A stretch of DNA of 64,000 nucleotides from Stereum hirsutum FP-91666 SS1 (lineage: Eukaryota > Basidiomycota > Agaricomycetes > Russulales > Stereaceae). The stretch lies in assembly GCF_000264905.1 (NCBI RefSeq), contig NW_006763131.1:1729661-1793660 (forward strand). The letters run 5' to 3'. Both the position numbers and the translations under genes were made by a program. Below are positions 10,497 through 22,249 of this stretch, one piece after another (the first letter of the stretch is position 1; each line of letters begins with the position of its first letter). The notes under the pieces are model-generated. The model saw nothing but the letters and a program-made list of their open reading frames with translations, was not told where the DNA came from and ran no database searches.

Positions 10497-11925
10497 TCAG
10501 TCAGCCTAGTGATGCGAAGAAAGTCACAGAAGATTGAACATACGAGCTTGCATAACCGGGCAATAAGCCCTGCCAGTTGGATCAGGGTGCCAACACCTTC
10601 CAGTATTCTCATGTGGGTAAAGCCGATCTCCTAATAAGATCGCATCAGTCTATGCTCAGTCGCAGAATAGGGGGAGGCGAACCTTGATATATTCGAGCTT
10701 AGTATATTCAGGGAGCCTACGCAGTGCTAATCAGCCAAACGAGCTCGGATGAACGACATGGAGACGCACTCATCAAATGTCTTGACGACACGGAAAATCG
10801 TGACAATAATGTCTACTGCGCTATAACCTTGTCCCCAGAGCTCCGACAACTTCTCCATCGCGAGGTCAACATTTGACTTCATACAAGCGCGAATGATGGT
10901 CTGGACGATGATCGGATGTGGCTGATCGCAAACTTTGAAGACATTGTCTGATGAGACGAAACCGAAACCAGACCATGTTGACTGCAGGTTGTTGATGGCT
11001 TGTCGCATGTCTCCTTCAGAGGTAAAGATGAGCGCCGTCAAGCCGTCATCATTGTATTCGACCTAGATAACAGTCAGGCCTACGCCACACGCCACGCGAG
11101 ACGATGTCGACTTACCTTTTCAATGTCACATATTTCCAGCAGTCGCTTCAGGATCTCCGCGTCTCGAAGTTTAGCATAACGCAGAATGGCGCAACGGCTC
11201 TGTATTGGTTCGATGATTTTGTTGGACATATTGCAAGCGAGACAGAACCGTGTCGTGTTGGAGAAGATCTCCATTGTCCGCCGGAGCGCTTGTTGTGCGC
11301 CAGCGGTCATGCTGAGAGGGTATCAGAATAGAGCGCTTGAAGAGACACACGAATGTCGCACCTGTCAGCTTCGTCGAGAATTACAATCTTGTGTCTTCCG
11401 GGAGGCAGAGTAACCTTCTTCTGAGCAAATGCCTTGATTTTGTTGCGCACGACGTCGATACCTCTGTATGTAGAGCCAGACAGTCAAGCATATGGCGTCT
11501 CCGGCAAAGTGAGGGTACGCACCTTTCGTCTGACGCGTTCAACTCCAGTACACCCTCCTTGTAGGCATCACCCAACAATTGATGCGCGAGACAATGAATG
11601 CTTGTCGTTTTGCCGATACCAGGCATTCCCTACGTGTATACGTGAATACTATGCACACGTCATGAGCTAAACCGCACTCACTGATATGATGAGATGGGGA
11701 ACATTTCCGTCTCTTGCAATGACCTTCAGTCGGTCTATTGTGTCTGAGTTTCCGACCACATCGTCAAGTATGTTAGGTCGGTATTTTTCCACCCTGGGGT
11801 CATGTACGCCTCAGTGAGTGGACAGAGATTGCACGAAAAATGAATAGATTGTACCATGGCAGTTCGTAAGGGATATCTGAGCCATTTGTGGCAGGTGCCT
11901 TGCCTTTGGTAGCGGCTGAGGACAT
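10497..11925 (-). CDS. RFC4: Replication factor C small subunit (yeast Rfc4 / human RFC2 type)
   Basis: AAA+ subunit of the RFC clamp loader, which opens PCNA and loads it at primer-template junctions. Start [15 protein letters not shown], then [19 protein letters not shown] (RFC box II), Walker [31 protein letters not shown], Walker [26 protein letters not shown], and the sensor/SRC motif [17 protein letters not shown]. The C-terminal collar follows ([20 protein letters not shown] and QPHPIIVQ). The last exon is short: splicing after RLCKL to a 3' acceptor at 10505 gives LARLCKLAD and a stop at 10497, matching the usual end of this subunit. TWSGFGFV and QPHP favour the Rfc4/RFC2 subunit over Rfc2, Rfc3 or Rfc5. 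Confidence 0.9.
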
Positions 11926-12092
11926 GATGAGAGTGCCAGTCAAGAAAAAAGCCGTTTTCCCTTTGCTATGATAATGGAGGAAGAGAACAACGGGAGAATC
12001 CGAAGACAGCAACGCGACGCGACGTTGTGTAAAGATTTCCCACCTGTCCTGATCTCGACGCGTCGTGTGACAAACTTGTGACGCGACGCGAC

Positions 12093-13710
12093 ATGCTCAC
12101 CTGCGTCCGTCATCTTGCCCGCCGTCGCCCAAATTATCCTGGTATGTGCCCTCCATGCAAACAGGAACAGTATTGACCTTCCTTAAAACATTTGATAGCA
12201 CGGTTTTACTCCGCCAAGGCAAGCCAGAAATCCACCTCGTCGTCTAAGACCGGCACTGCTATTCCAAAGCCACGACTGGACTACCGCTCCATTTCTGAAA
12301 ATGTTGTCTTTAAATCCCACAATGCTTTCAACCGGAGAGCGAACCTCCCAGTTGGAGCCATTCAATCCATAGACTCCCTTTATCAACAACATAAAACCTT
12401 GGCCCGTACTCTCAACGACAAGAAGCACATACAGGGCACAATCGGCGAGAAAATCAGGAGTACGAAGGACCCAGAGACCAAGCAATCTCTTCTCTCCGAG
12501 GCGAAGGCACTCAAATCCGAAGTCTCCCAGCTAGAGACCCAACTTGACAACATCGCTGATCGCTTGCTCAGTTTGGCTCTTGCTGTTCCCAATGACACCC
12601 ACCCCGAGACTCCTCTGGGTCCCGAATCCGCCGCCGTCACACTCTCTACACATGGCCCCGAACCTCTGCCCATTTCCTCTTCGAGAGACCACGTCTCGGT
12701 CGGGAAACAGCTTGGTCTTTTGGACCTTGAAGCGGCTGCTACCGTAACGGGATCATCCTGGTACTATCTTCTCCGCGAAGGAGCCTTGCTTGAGATGGCA
12801 CTGGTCAACTATGCTTTATCCATCGCTATCCGACATGGTTTCACTCCCGTCACCACACCCGACGTCGTCCGCTCCGATATTGCATATCGCTGTGGGTTTC
12901 AACCTCGAGATCCATCTGTAGACCCACCTGTGTCGCAGATGTACCACGTCTCATCCTCACATCCCGAGCTCGTACTCGCTGGCACGGCAGAAATCCCACT
13001 GGCCGGACTCTTCGCTAACAAAATCTTCAATGCTGGAGAACTCCCTCGCAAGGTCGTCGGCCTGGGTCGTGCATTTCGAGCGGAGGCGGGAGCCCGTGGA
13101 GCAGATACGCGAGGACTGTATCGGGTACACCAGTTCACCAAGCTAGAGCTGTTCGCTGTATCAGAGAGAGAACAGAGTGACGAGCTTATGGAAGAGATCA
13201 GGCGAATACAACTCGAAATATTCGAGGGTTTGGGGCTGCCGTTCAGGTATAATTCATTTCTCCTCTTTGGTGTTCTAATAGCATATCGTTAAACTAATTC
13301 GTATTATTCCCTATGCTAGAGTGCTGGACATGCCAACAGAAGAACTCGGTGCTGCCGCTTATCGTAAGTACGACATGGAAGCCTGGATGCCCGGTCGTGG
13401 AGGCTGGGGCGAGATATCCTCTACGTCGAACTGCACCGACTACCAAGCGCGAAGACTGCACATCAGGTATCGCCCCACTGCATCACCATCCTCGACCTCC
13501 ACTCCCTCCTTTGCGTCGACACAATCATCAAGCCTCCCCTTTGCCCACACACTTAACGGGACCGCCGCTGCCGTTCCCAGGCTCATTGTCGCTCTGCTTG
13601 AGAACGGGGCACGATTCGACGAGGGGCGTGTCGTGGGAATAAACCTGCCGAAGTCACTTCAGCCATTTTGGTTGGGTGATCCTGGACGGGATATCATACG
13701 CTGGATATGA
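12093..13710 (+). CDS. Mitochondrial seryl-tRNA synthetase
   Basis: Class II aminoacyl-tRNA synthetase that charges tRNA-Ser. Three exons (12093-12141, 12199-13246, 13320-13710) join to 495 aa. The N-terminus [23 protein letters not shown] is basic and amphipathic, with an R-F-Y-S cleavage motif assembled across intron 1, marking import into mitochondria. A coiled-coil tRNA-binding arm spans roughly residues 70-145. The class II core follows: motif 1 region around [24 protein letters not shown], the serine-site [10 protein letters not shown], motif 2 [24 protein letters not shown], and motif 3 [40 protein letters not shown] is classic SerRS. The start at 12093 is chosen because it alone supplies the targeting peptide; the frame reached from the TTG at 12192 lies partly in the intron. 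Confidence 0.92.
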
Positions 13711-14037
13711 TACACGCGTATTGCTAAGTCGCAATGGCCAGACGTAGCAATCCTGTGCCACGCACCGGGCCGCACACTCTACGGGTACTGGTAGAAATAA
13801 AAGAAGCGTATTCCAACACCGATTACCAACAGCGTACTGAAGTACATGTACATTCGTAAGTCAAAACACGGCCCACAAGCTGCCCAGAACCCTCCAGAAG
13901 GAATCAAAATACAAACAATAAATCTCGCACCGCTAAATCCAGCAATCATACAGATCAACCCTCCGATACAATGTTCTGTCTACCCTTCATCCTCCATCTT
14001 CGAATTTCTTCATCGTAAACGATGTACGTTGTTGTCA
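13711..14037. other. Convergent intergenic: SerRS and LSB5 3' flanks
   Basis: The SerRS gene ends from the left and the LSB5-like gene from the right, so this should hold two 3' UTRs. AATAAA-like signals occur on both strands (GAAATAAAAG near 13795). No gene is seen. Confidence 0.4.
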
Positions 14038-16043
14038 TTAGTCTGCAAAGGGGTCCGCGAAGGGGTCATCTTCATCGGCGTTCTTCACGGCCTTGTGTGC
14101 ATCTTGTCCACTGTCCGAATCATCGCCATAGTCTCGTCGGCCACCCGAGGAAGGTCCGGCGCGTTGATTGTGGGTATCTTCGTCAGAGGATTCATAGTCA
14201 CTATAGTCCGAGAGGGTACCACGGCGGTAATCCTCATCATCTGAGGAATGAGCATTTGGGCGGATGGGAGGTGGCAAATTCCTGTTCACAATCGTCAAGG
14301 CGGCATCAGTCTCCCTAAATTACAGAGAACGAAGACGTTGGCTGACCTTTGGTCCGCTCCCAAAGTACCAAAGCTGAGATCCTGTAGATCAGGATGGAGA
14401 TGGGGTGCCGGTACCTCATCCGTTTCAGAGTCCTTCTCCCGTCCACGCTTCATTGCTCTCATTACTGCGGCACGCTGTTTCTCCTGCAATTTCAAGACTT
14501 CCGAGTCGTTGATGTTCGCGGCAGCTAGTCCCTCCTGCACTTCGGCAACGTCCTTCTCAGTGACAGCAGGATTAGATAGCTATACAACTTGTGTCAGTGC
14601 GGAAGTCCAACAACTCTAAAGGGGTAGACTCACTGTATCATACGACTGCATTGCGGCTATAATCCGCTCATTTGTTTCAATAAGCGTCCCGATGAACTCT
14701 TCATCTTCAACCAGCTATGTAACGGGTCTCATTCAGTGATATTTCTTGGTTCAAGCCTAAGTGTCTGATATACCTGGATGTAGCGAACGATTTGCTTTCG
14801 GGCCTGTTTTGTCTTCGTTAAGCATTCTTGTACCCGCTCGTTCGACTGCAGACTGTCGTGTTCCGTGTTGACAAGCTATAGGAGAATCAGTAATTGAGAT
14901 TTAGAACGATGGAGTGCTCTCACTGTGATGGCATTGACCAGGTTATTAGCTGCAGAGGAAGCATTGGCTATTGCTGTCAGTACGGCAGGTTTCTCCTGTT
15001 ATGTCTCTCTGATGAGTCCCGAGACCATCGCAAGAAAGGCGTATATCACGGACCTCTTCGAAGTTAAAGGGCTTTCGTTTCGGCTTGTTCTTCGACCGCT
15101 TCCTGTCCTCCTCCGCTTTCCTTATTCGCTCCTTCTCAGCTTCTTTCTCCATCCGTGCCTTCCTCTTCGCGTCCTCCTTCGCAGCTTTCTCCTCCTTCCG
15201 CTTTCTCTCGTGCTCGGACTCTCTCTCCAGCGCCGCCTGGTGATTCAATTGTGATTGCCGTTTAGCGCTGTCATCGGGTCTGCACTGTCGGTAGAGCCCG
15301 GCCACGATGGTCATGCTACGATCGTCCTTGAACTGGTTATGCCACGATGCAAGCACGGCAATGAGTTTCTTCCGGACTTTGGGATCAGTGGAGGGATCAG
15401 TGGAAAGTTGCTTGATAGCGTCGGTGAAGTGGCCATCGGCGAATGTTGCTGAAGACGTGCAAGAGAAAGTAAGAAACGTGGTGGTGTAGTATCTGAGGTA
15501 GTATATCTTACTTTGGAATTTGGTGCCGCAGTTCTCCACCAACGCTTTGAGAATCTAGATGAGAATCCGATCTCAGAAGGGGCCACAATCGTCAATCGTG
15601 AGGAGATACTGACAACAAGAGCCCGATATTGATTGTGCGCGTTGCCGTGCTTAAGCTTCTTCCTCAAGGCTCTCGATGCCTCTGAAGAACTAATTATGAT
15701 CTGGTCAGAGGTGAACCTAAGTGATAGGCATTGAACTCACCCAGTGGCGGCTTGGAGGTTGATAGAATCGATCAACTCTGGTATGCTTGAGCAAACCTCT
15801 CAATACAACACAACCGATAGTGAGGAAATCAGCTAACCCGTCGTAGACCTCGTCCTCATACCCAGGTGAGGTCAGTATGTCGACCCATTCCGTGATTGAA
15901 GACTATAAGCAGACCGGGCAGAAAGCCAGATATCGGAGATTAGCGTGAGCACGGATGCGATGAGGTGAACCTGGCTGGCATACGCGTGGTTTTTCTCGAG
16001 AAAGAGCTGCTGCTGCTTGTTTGGCAAGACTGATGGCTGCCAT
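14038..16043 (-). CDS. LSB5-like VHS/GAT-domain adaptor
   Basis: Endocytic adaptor that in yeast (Lsb5) links ubiquitinated cargo and Arf3 to the actin-patch machinery. The chosen start (16043) gives MAAISLAKQAAAALSREKPRSSITEWVDILTS. The VHS domain follows in several exons (DGLADFLTIGCVVLRGLLKHT; RKKLKHGNAHNQYRALVILKALVENCGTKF; TDPKVRKKLIAVLASWHNQF). A highly charged coiled coil separates this from a GAT-like helical bundle (NERVQECLTKTKQARKQIVRYIQLVEDEEFIGTLIETNERI). The C-terminus is acidic and disordered and ends with two DPFAD repeats, similar to the DPF motifs that bind clathrin adaptor appendages. An upstream in-frame ATG at 16130 would add 29 residues. The charged insert is longer than I would expect for yeast Lsb5. 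Assignment rests on domain order. Confidence 0.78.
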
Positions 16044-16609
16044 GGCTAGAGAACGGATAGGTGTTGTAGGAGAACGAGGAAGGAAAGGACGATATTCATG
16101 TGCGGAAGGCGCATTCCCCAACCTGGCCACACGACGTCACGCCTTGTTCAATTTCAAACCAGCGTTATTGTGCGCCAGATCGCCACGCGCGGCTCCAGAT
16201 AAGGACATTCTCAACTTGAACGACGCTGGACCGAAGTGTGTGATAAAGGGGCCATTTTTTTTGTCCTTTGTTCTGTCTATTGTGCGAACAGCTAACAATA
16301 ATGGTTCTATGTCCTTCAGATCATGCAGCGAGATACATCTTGTACTGTCCAGGATCTATCTGAGAGTGTAGTACAATCGGAGAACGGGCGCACAACATCA
16401 CAGGTGGTATAAGGGATGGGGAAAGCTGACTCGAGAATAAGGAAGCAAATAAATATCATCACAGATCATGACTAGATGCACGACAGACACAGTCTCGAGG
16501 ACAAAAAGGTGACAGACAGAGAACCCAGCTAGTAAAGGATAAATAAACCTAATAAAACAGACAAATCCCGAACAAATGAGATTCGTGTCGTTCGAGGCTA
16601 TCGAAGCCC
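16044..16609. other. Intergenic: LSB5-like promoter and GH55 3' flank
   Basis: AT-rich stretches (GATAAATAAACC near 16540) probably belong to the GH55 3' UTR. No gene, repeat or RNA is recognised. Confidence 0.4.
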
Positions 16610-19600
16610 TCAAGAGCTCGTCCACGCCGTCACGGTTCTGGCGAGACCATTGACATTGGAATCCTCGTTGATGATCCCAACATTGTCGAGAGAGATCTGA
16701 TAGGTGGTGTAGACCGTCGACAAGCTGTAGATGGCGATAGAAGAGGCAGAGTCAATGCTGACGATCTGCGTCTGGCAGGCGTTTGTGTCATCACATGTCG
16801 GCGAGTAGTTCTGCACGAAGAGTCAGTACAATCCTACCAAAGAAGAAAATGCGACGCGGGTTTCTGACCTGGAAGAAACTGTAGAAGCCAGCACCGAAGA
16901 TGAGGATATCACTCGAGTTCTCAACGTATAGCGCCCAAGCCATAGTTTGATCGCTGGAGAACGTGGGGTCGCTGTAGGTCGAATCCGTTGTGAAAGGAGA
17001 AGGGGCTGAGGGGCTCGGTTGGAAGTAGGGCTTTATGAAAGGAGACATATTAGAGAATGAATAGCTTTGCTAGATAAATGGCACACACCGTCTCTGTCTG
17101 CGCAGTCCCGATATAGTGGTTGCTCGCGCCGACCAGGGAGTACTGGTAGAGAACGTGATGTTCAGACGAGGTACCAATCATCCAGACGGGACCGGCAGAT
17201 TCTGAAAGAACCCCCCTGCCCGAATACGCCGTGATGTCGAGTTGGTCAACGTCCTCGACATCATGATCAGCTTTTGAGGAAAGGATAGATGGATGATCAG
17301 TGGGTGACGGACAAAAGCACTATAATATGAATACAATACCTAACCAGACCCAAAGACCCTATCAATCATGGTTGTTGGTCAGTCTCAACAAGCAAGTGGA
17401 ACAAACGGATGGATATACCTCGAGGTAAGCGCTGGAGCCACTGGTAAGATGTAGACCCATGAACGCAGCATAGCAGTTGGTACCCGTGCTCGCAGTCGTG
17501 TTCGCGCACTGGGACAATTGCATGTCCGTGCCAGCAGCTATGGTGGTAATGGGGTATCAGCACGTTGTTGTTTCAATCTTTCGAGAGGTAGAAGAAATAC
17601 CTCCACCAAGCCTACCCAAACGAAACACAGTATTAGTTCAGGAGATCTTCAAAGCCACCCAGCAGATAAACCGTACCTAAACAAAGTATCCCACATGCCT
17701 GCCGCGCCCTGGTTGCCCGAGGGGTCGTGGACGTTCCACTCCATGACGATCGCACCACCGGCAGAGGCACGAGTGGTGAAAAGCATATCGGAAATCTCGG
17801 CAATACCAGTGGATCCCTCTGCACCAACTTGAACGACGACTTGTGGGTTCGTGATGTCTGAAAAGGCGGTACCGCTTCCCATGATCGTCTGCTCGTGCCT
17901 AGCATCAGCATCTTGTCCCCATAATATAGAGATACAAGTAAACGTACACTCCAGGCTTCACCCGTGATCTGGACATCTGCTGGGATTTTGAGCGTCGAGG
18001 AGACGATATAGGCGCCTTGAGGGAAGTAGATGATCTTGCAGCTATGAAAGGCAATCAGAACGTTCTCCAATTGAGCTCCCGTGCTCCTAAAACTCACCCA
18101 GCGTACTGATATCCATGAGATCAATGTCAACGAACATCCACAATCAGATAAGAAAGAACGTACGTTGTCAAACACGGCTTGGAGAGCGGCCGTGTCGTCC
18201 GTGGTCCCGTCACCGAGTGCGCCCTCGTCCTTGACTGACACGATTTGGTCGGTGGAATAGTCAGCATACGTTGGCCTGGTTTTGCCGAAGATTTTTCCAC
18301 TGCCATCCAAGAGGACCGAAGGCTTGTTGATGGAGGTTGTGGTATCCTGGACAAACGATCCCGTCGCGCTTGAGCCAGAGTAGACATTTCTGTACGAGAT
18401 GAAATTAGTGTCGTTGACCGTGACGAGCAATAGAGTGAGATTACCCCTGAGCCCAGGTATCGATAGAGGAAGACCCAGCCAAGATGACCGTTCCATCTGT
18501 GAGACTAACGGCGCTGGTAACACCACTCATTTGAATGTTGTTGAGAACCAGCGAACCATCGAGCGAACCGCTGCTGGATGCAGAGCTCCTCAAGAATATC
18601 GGTGTGTCCGTCACAGTCACGTCGATGATGGCCTCAGCCCCGACTCCCTGGGTAGCGTCAGTGTTCGAGCTACTGGCGTCGATATCGCCCGTCGTGATGT
18701 CGAAACCAACGGCACAGTTGTTGATCGTGACGCCCTGCCAGGTCCACCCCCAGTTCCATGCGGCGAATACCGCGGTCTGCGCGTTGTTGACAGTAATGTT
18801 GCGAACGGTGAACTGCTGGTTTCCGACCCAGACACCATACTTTCCACCGTTGAAGACCAGATCGCCCATGAACCCTCCGGACCCATTCTCCATATAGATT
18901 CCTTGGTGGGCTGTGGCGGAGTCAGTAGACATGTCGACTACAATATTGTAGAGCGAAGTCGCTTGCGAGACCTGCCAGTGCAGGCCGGTAGCCGAAGTCG
19001 TGGCCGGTTGCGAAGTAAGGTCGATATGTACGTTCCGAACACTCCTATAGAAGTTATTCTTGGGGGGAGTGACTTAGTCTCACGAGCCCGAAAAAGCGTA
19101 CTTGATGCAGAGAAAGACTCACTTGGTTGACATACCACTCTGCGCCTAAATATGGGCACCCAGCGATTGAGAAGATAGTTTTTAAACTAAGATATGTGAG
19201 AAGATGGGCGTACCGTTGCCGCCGGGAATATAGGGATCGGCGTCGATGACAGCAATGCCTGCGAAGGCCGCAGATGACTTCAAAGTGGGGAGGACCTTGG
19301 CATCGCCGACGAGAGCCGTGTTATAATACAGGATGAGCGGCGCAGACACCAGATACGTTCTAAAATATAACCTCAGTATATATCCACTTCAGCCCTGGGA
19401 TAAAGTGGCACATACCCTTGCGGGAGATAGACCAAGGCGGGAGTAGTCGAGGACGAGGCGCAGGACTCGCCACAGCGATCACCGTCACTAATTGCGGCAC
19501 TGTTGTCATCGGGAAGTAGATCAGCAAGTGTGAGATTAACCAACAGCCATTTACAGCATACTTGATGGCAGCCGTATCATCGGTTACACCTGTGGTTGGG

Positions 19601-19876
19601 GGTCAGAGCTCAGTGTGGCTTCGAACGCGATAAACAGAGTTACTCACCGTCACCAACCGCACCATAGTCCTTAACATTTCGAAAAACGGTGTATCCAGAG
19701 GTTCCAAAGGCAGATGTGCCTTGATGCTCGATTGTCTCTAGCCAGTAAGGGTCGCTTGCAGCAGCAGTACCGGCCCCAAGTTCTGATGTACACTGTGAAC
19801 CGAGAGCATTGACGGACGCGATCGGCGACACGGCCAGAAGAGTCAAAAGGAGAGAAGAAAGCATGTTTGTAAACAT
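16610..19876 (-). CDS. Secreted GH55 exo-beta-1,3-glucanase
   Basis: Extracellular glucan 1,3-beta-glucosidase built of two tandem right-handed beta-helices. Multi-exon gene. The signal peptide is MLSSLLLTLLAVSPIASVNA, using the ATG at 19864 or at 19876. Each helix opens with the pectate-lyase-like signature: FRNVKDYGAVGDG...DDTAAI near the N-terminus, and VSVKDEGALGDGTTDDTAALQAVF in the middle. Other GH55 hallmarks are GDRCGESC, LGGAAGTDMQLSQC, YAGCKIIYFPQGAYIVSSTL and many Asn/Asp-rich beta-helix turns. The domain pair YGAVGDG/ALGDGTTDDT and overall size fit GH55. It probably acts in cell-wall remodelling or degradation of fungal or plant callose glucans. An 8-nt micro-exon (18098-18105) is needed to make NYAGCK. 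A TATA box lies about 100 bp upstream. Confidence 0.9.
18098..18105 (-). other. 8-nt micro-exon of the GH55 gene
   Basis: The minus strand reads ...gatatcag|TACGCTGG|gtgagttt... . It sits between the exon ending AAC (VFDN) and the exon starting CTGCAAGATC. Joined, they read D-N-Y-A-G-C-K-I-I-Y-F-P, the conserved YAGCKIIYFP of GH55 proteins. Without it the frame shifts. Confidence 0.85.
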
Positions 19877-19975
19877 CGCGATGAACCAGCAAAGTCAAAA
19901 AAGAATGAAGGGCCCGACTCAGGATGAGTGGGAAACGGGGAAAAGATGTCGATACCGCAGACCAGGGCGGCATGC

Positions 19976-19982
19976 CTTTATA
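19976..19982 (-). promoter_or_regulatory. TATA box of the GH55 gene
   Basis: The minus strand reads TTTCTATAAAGGCATG, with TATAAAG about 100 bp upstream of the start codon at 19876. Confidence 0.6.
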
Positions 19983-20228
19983 GAAACCGGGGGCTATAGA
20001 TGGAGTAGGACGACTCGAGGCAGACGTTCCGAGCGACATTTGTTCTCTGTGTGACAGACCAAAGGACCTTTGCATGTGGCAGGCTGGGCAACCGCGTTGA
20101 CAAGAACACGCAGAAGCATCAAAAAGGCATTCACCAAGATTCACCAATGGTCTGCAGCAACGCGTGCCGATCTGCTGATCTAGGCTTCATCTCCGCAGCG
20201 TGAAGAATGCAGGACACCTAAGCCTACC

Positions 20229-20270
20229 ACTCCCGGTATAAAGTTCGCAACTCCCAATATAAAGTTCAAA
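20229..20270. repeat. Two tandem 21-bp units
   Basis: Units at 20229-20249 and 20250-20270 share ACTCCC and TATAAAGTTC and differ at four positions (GG/AA in the middle and two bases near the end). They lie about 350 bp upstream of the GH55 start codon in otherwise unique sequence. Each unit contains a TATAAAG on the + strand, but no + strand gene follows. Confidence 0.7.
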
Positions 20271-20559
20271 GGCCTGCTCGGAGACTCTGTTCGGAAGGAA
20301 GGCTATCGCTCGAGAGATGCACAAACTCATGATTTAGCTTCTGCTCAGGGATGCAATCCGTACATGTGTATCGTTGAAGAGTCACTTTTTTTTTGATGGT
20401 GACGGCGATCCTTTGAGGGACCATTGCAGGTACGCTACCATCCTTGAAGATACAAGGTACTGGCGAATGCCGATATTGAGGGTCTGTGTGGCGCATCAAC
20501 TGAAATAAAATCAGAAAAACCTCGTAGCACATAATTATCAGGCCTGTGCGCATGCAGGC

Positions 20560-21008
20560 TCACCATCTCGTCCAACCGAGCCCGCTGTACTCATGCGACA
20601 GCCCGGACATCAGGCCATAGGATACGACGGTGAAGTTTTGGAGCGCATGGTGATACTGATGCTTATGGATGATTCCGTCGATGTAACGTGTGGACTCTGA
20701 GGCATACATGTGTGGAAGTTGGGCGGCCGGCAGGTGCACAAGGGTTCGTGTGCAGTGATGTACAAAGTAGTTAAACTCGGTTGATGTAGGATCTGCTGGA
20801 AGCGGAAAGATAAAAGCGAAGAGCATGTGAATTCGCAAGTGATACGTCCACCTGAGCGTAGTTGGCTTCGAGCCAGCACACCGTCGTCTACGTGTGACGG
20901 ATACAAGAGTTCAACCGAACTGTGAGATTTTCCGAAACGCCTCACAAGGTCGACCACTGTACTGAAGGCAAAATCTATCAGAACACGACGGCGACATTTA
21001 GAACTCAT
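20560..21008 (-). CDS. Possible small two-exon protein overlapping the UTP11 stop
   Basis: Doubtful gene. Exon 1 (21008-20852) and exon 2 (20795-20560) join in frame to 130 aa across a 56-nt intron with GTGGAC donor and CAG acceptor. Its ATG overlaps the UTP11 stop as ATGA. The second exon has a plausible protein-like composition (ESTRYIDGIIHKHQYHHALQ and VVSYGLMSGLSHEYSGLGW), but I recognise no family and see no promoter of its own. It may simply be UTP11 3' UTR. If real it would be translated from the same transcript or be a gene remnant. Confidence 0.22.
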
Positions 21009-22249
21009 CTCTTGCGTTCAGCGCGCCACTTGTACACCCGAGGCTTGTACGCTTTTGCGTCCGACGGAAGGCCACCTCTCGCCTGGGAAGGACGTGCATC
21101 TTCGTCTTCCTCCTCCTCCTCATCATCGTCGTCATCGTCTTCTTTCGTGACACCCTGGATCTTCTGCGAGCCCCCTCTACCCATGAGCAGCTTCTGCATC
21201 TCGAGCTCCCTCTCCGCGTACCGAAGCATGCGGTCCCTGCTCAATCGTGCCGATAATTCTTTGAGTAACCGCTGCCGATGAATCTAGGGATACCCGTCAG
21301 ATTTGGGGGGAAGGAGTGTCGTGTGGTAAACTTACAGTCGCCTCCTTCTTTCCTTCGTTATCGACTGTCGCAGCCGAGCCATTCCTTCCCCCTGTCGTCT
21401 TCTTGGATTTGGTGGCGACCTTGGCCTGCGTGGGTGCTTTCCAACCAAGATCGAGTAATGAGTCCTCAGAAATGTCCATAGGAGTTTCATCAGAGATCGG
21501 TTTAGATGCAGCACGATATTGTTGTGCTGTCGTCATATTAATGAGCAGGAATTAAAACATGATTATGAACAAGAGCCGACCTTCTTCTTCGTTCTCCACG
21601 AAAACGATGTGCTTTGTGTTGTTTTTCCGCGTCTTGCGGCTTCCTGAACCAGATGGGCCAGCAAGGATCCCGGCGTCTCTCAACACCTCCAACTCGTCCT
21701 CGTCGAGAACATTTTCATCGTCTCCATTCGGCGAGGTAAAGAGATCAGCCAGAGTGCTAAGTTGACTCTTGAGCTTCTCGATTTTCTGAGCACATTCACT
21801 TTAGTAACCGCCCGACAAGCTAAGACAGTGTGATGGTCCATACCTTCAGCCCTGCCGTCCTCACCATCCGAATATAATTCTCATCCTGACTCTTTAGCAC
21901 TTTTACCATATCCGCAGGTAGAGCAGCATTGCCTCGATCCTGCACATGCACTCCACCCTAACGAACAATTTGTCACGTAGTTGATACTTCAGCAAGTGGG
22001 TTGCTAACGAAAAGAAGAGAGTCGGCAGACCTCCGTTCGCTTCCCGTTCATCCCAAAGTAAAACTCATCCTTGTTCCTTTCCGACGCCTTCTGCCTCAAC
22101 CGCGTCAACCTATCCTGCTTGGAGTGGTAGTCTCGTGCACGGAGAACATAGTCCTTATGCTTCTCGAGGATTCCGAATCGTTCACGGTGCGCGAGTTGGG
22201 AGCGCTCCTTATGATTGCGACGATGAAGAGAGTTGCGTAGAGACGACAT
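21005..22249 (-). CDS. UTP11: U3 snoRNP component Utp11
   Basis: Small-subunit processome protein required for 18S rRNA maturation in the nucleolus. The N-terminus [22 protein letters not shown] followed by [22 protein letters not shown] is the family signature, then [21 protein letters not shown]. Later exons give [31 protein letters not shown] and [12 protein letters not shown] (lower conservation). The end has a basic [33 protein letters not shown], then a long Asp/Glu run and a basic C-terminus [16 protein letters not shown], all as in Utp11. The start is the first ATG of the conserved N-terminus. The middle contains a Ser/Thr/Lys-rich insert (about residues 190-240). The acidic run is longer than I expect for yeast Utp11. 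Confidence 0.9.

Larger units (their letters stand above)
19877..20559. other. GH55 upstream region
   Basis: Contains the TATA box at 19976-19982 and the tandem 21-bp units at 20229-20270. Short open frames around 20266-20553 (minus) are not supported by any motif. Confidence 0.4.

Noticed and set aside
12192..12200. TTG as start of SerRS
   Set aside because: It lies in intron 1. Splicing from the ATG at 12093 gives a classic presequence and an in-frame protein.
18399..19130. 243-codon frame on the + strand
   Set aside because: It is the antisense shadow of the GH55 exon, which has clear protein motifs.
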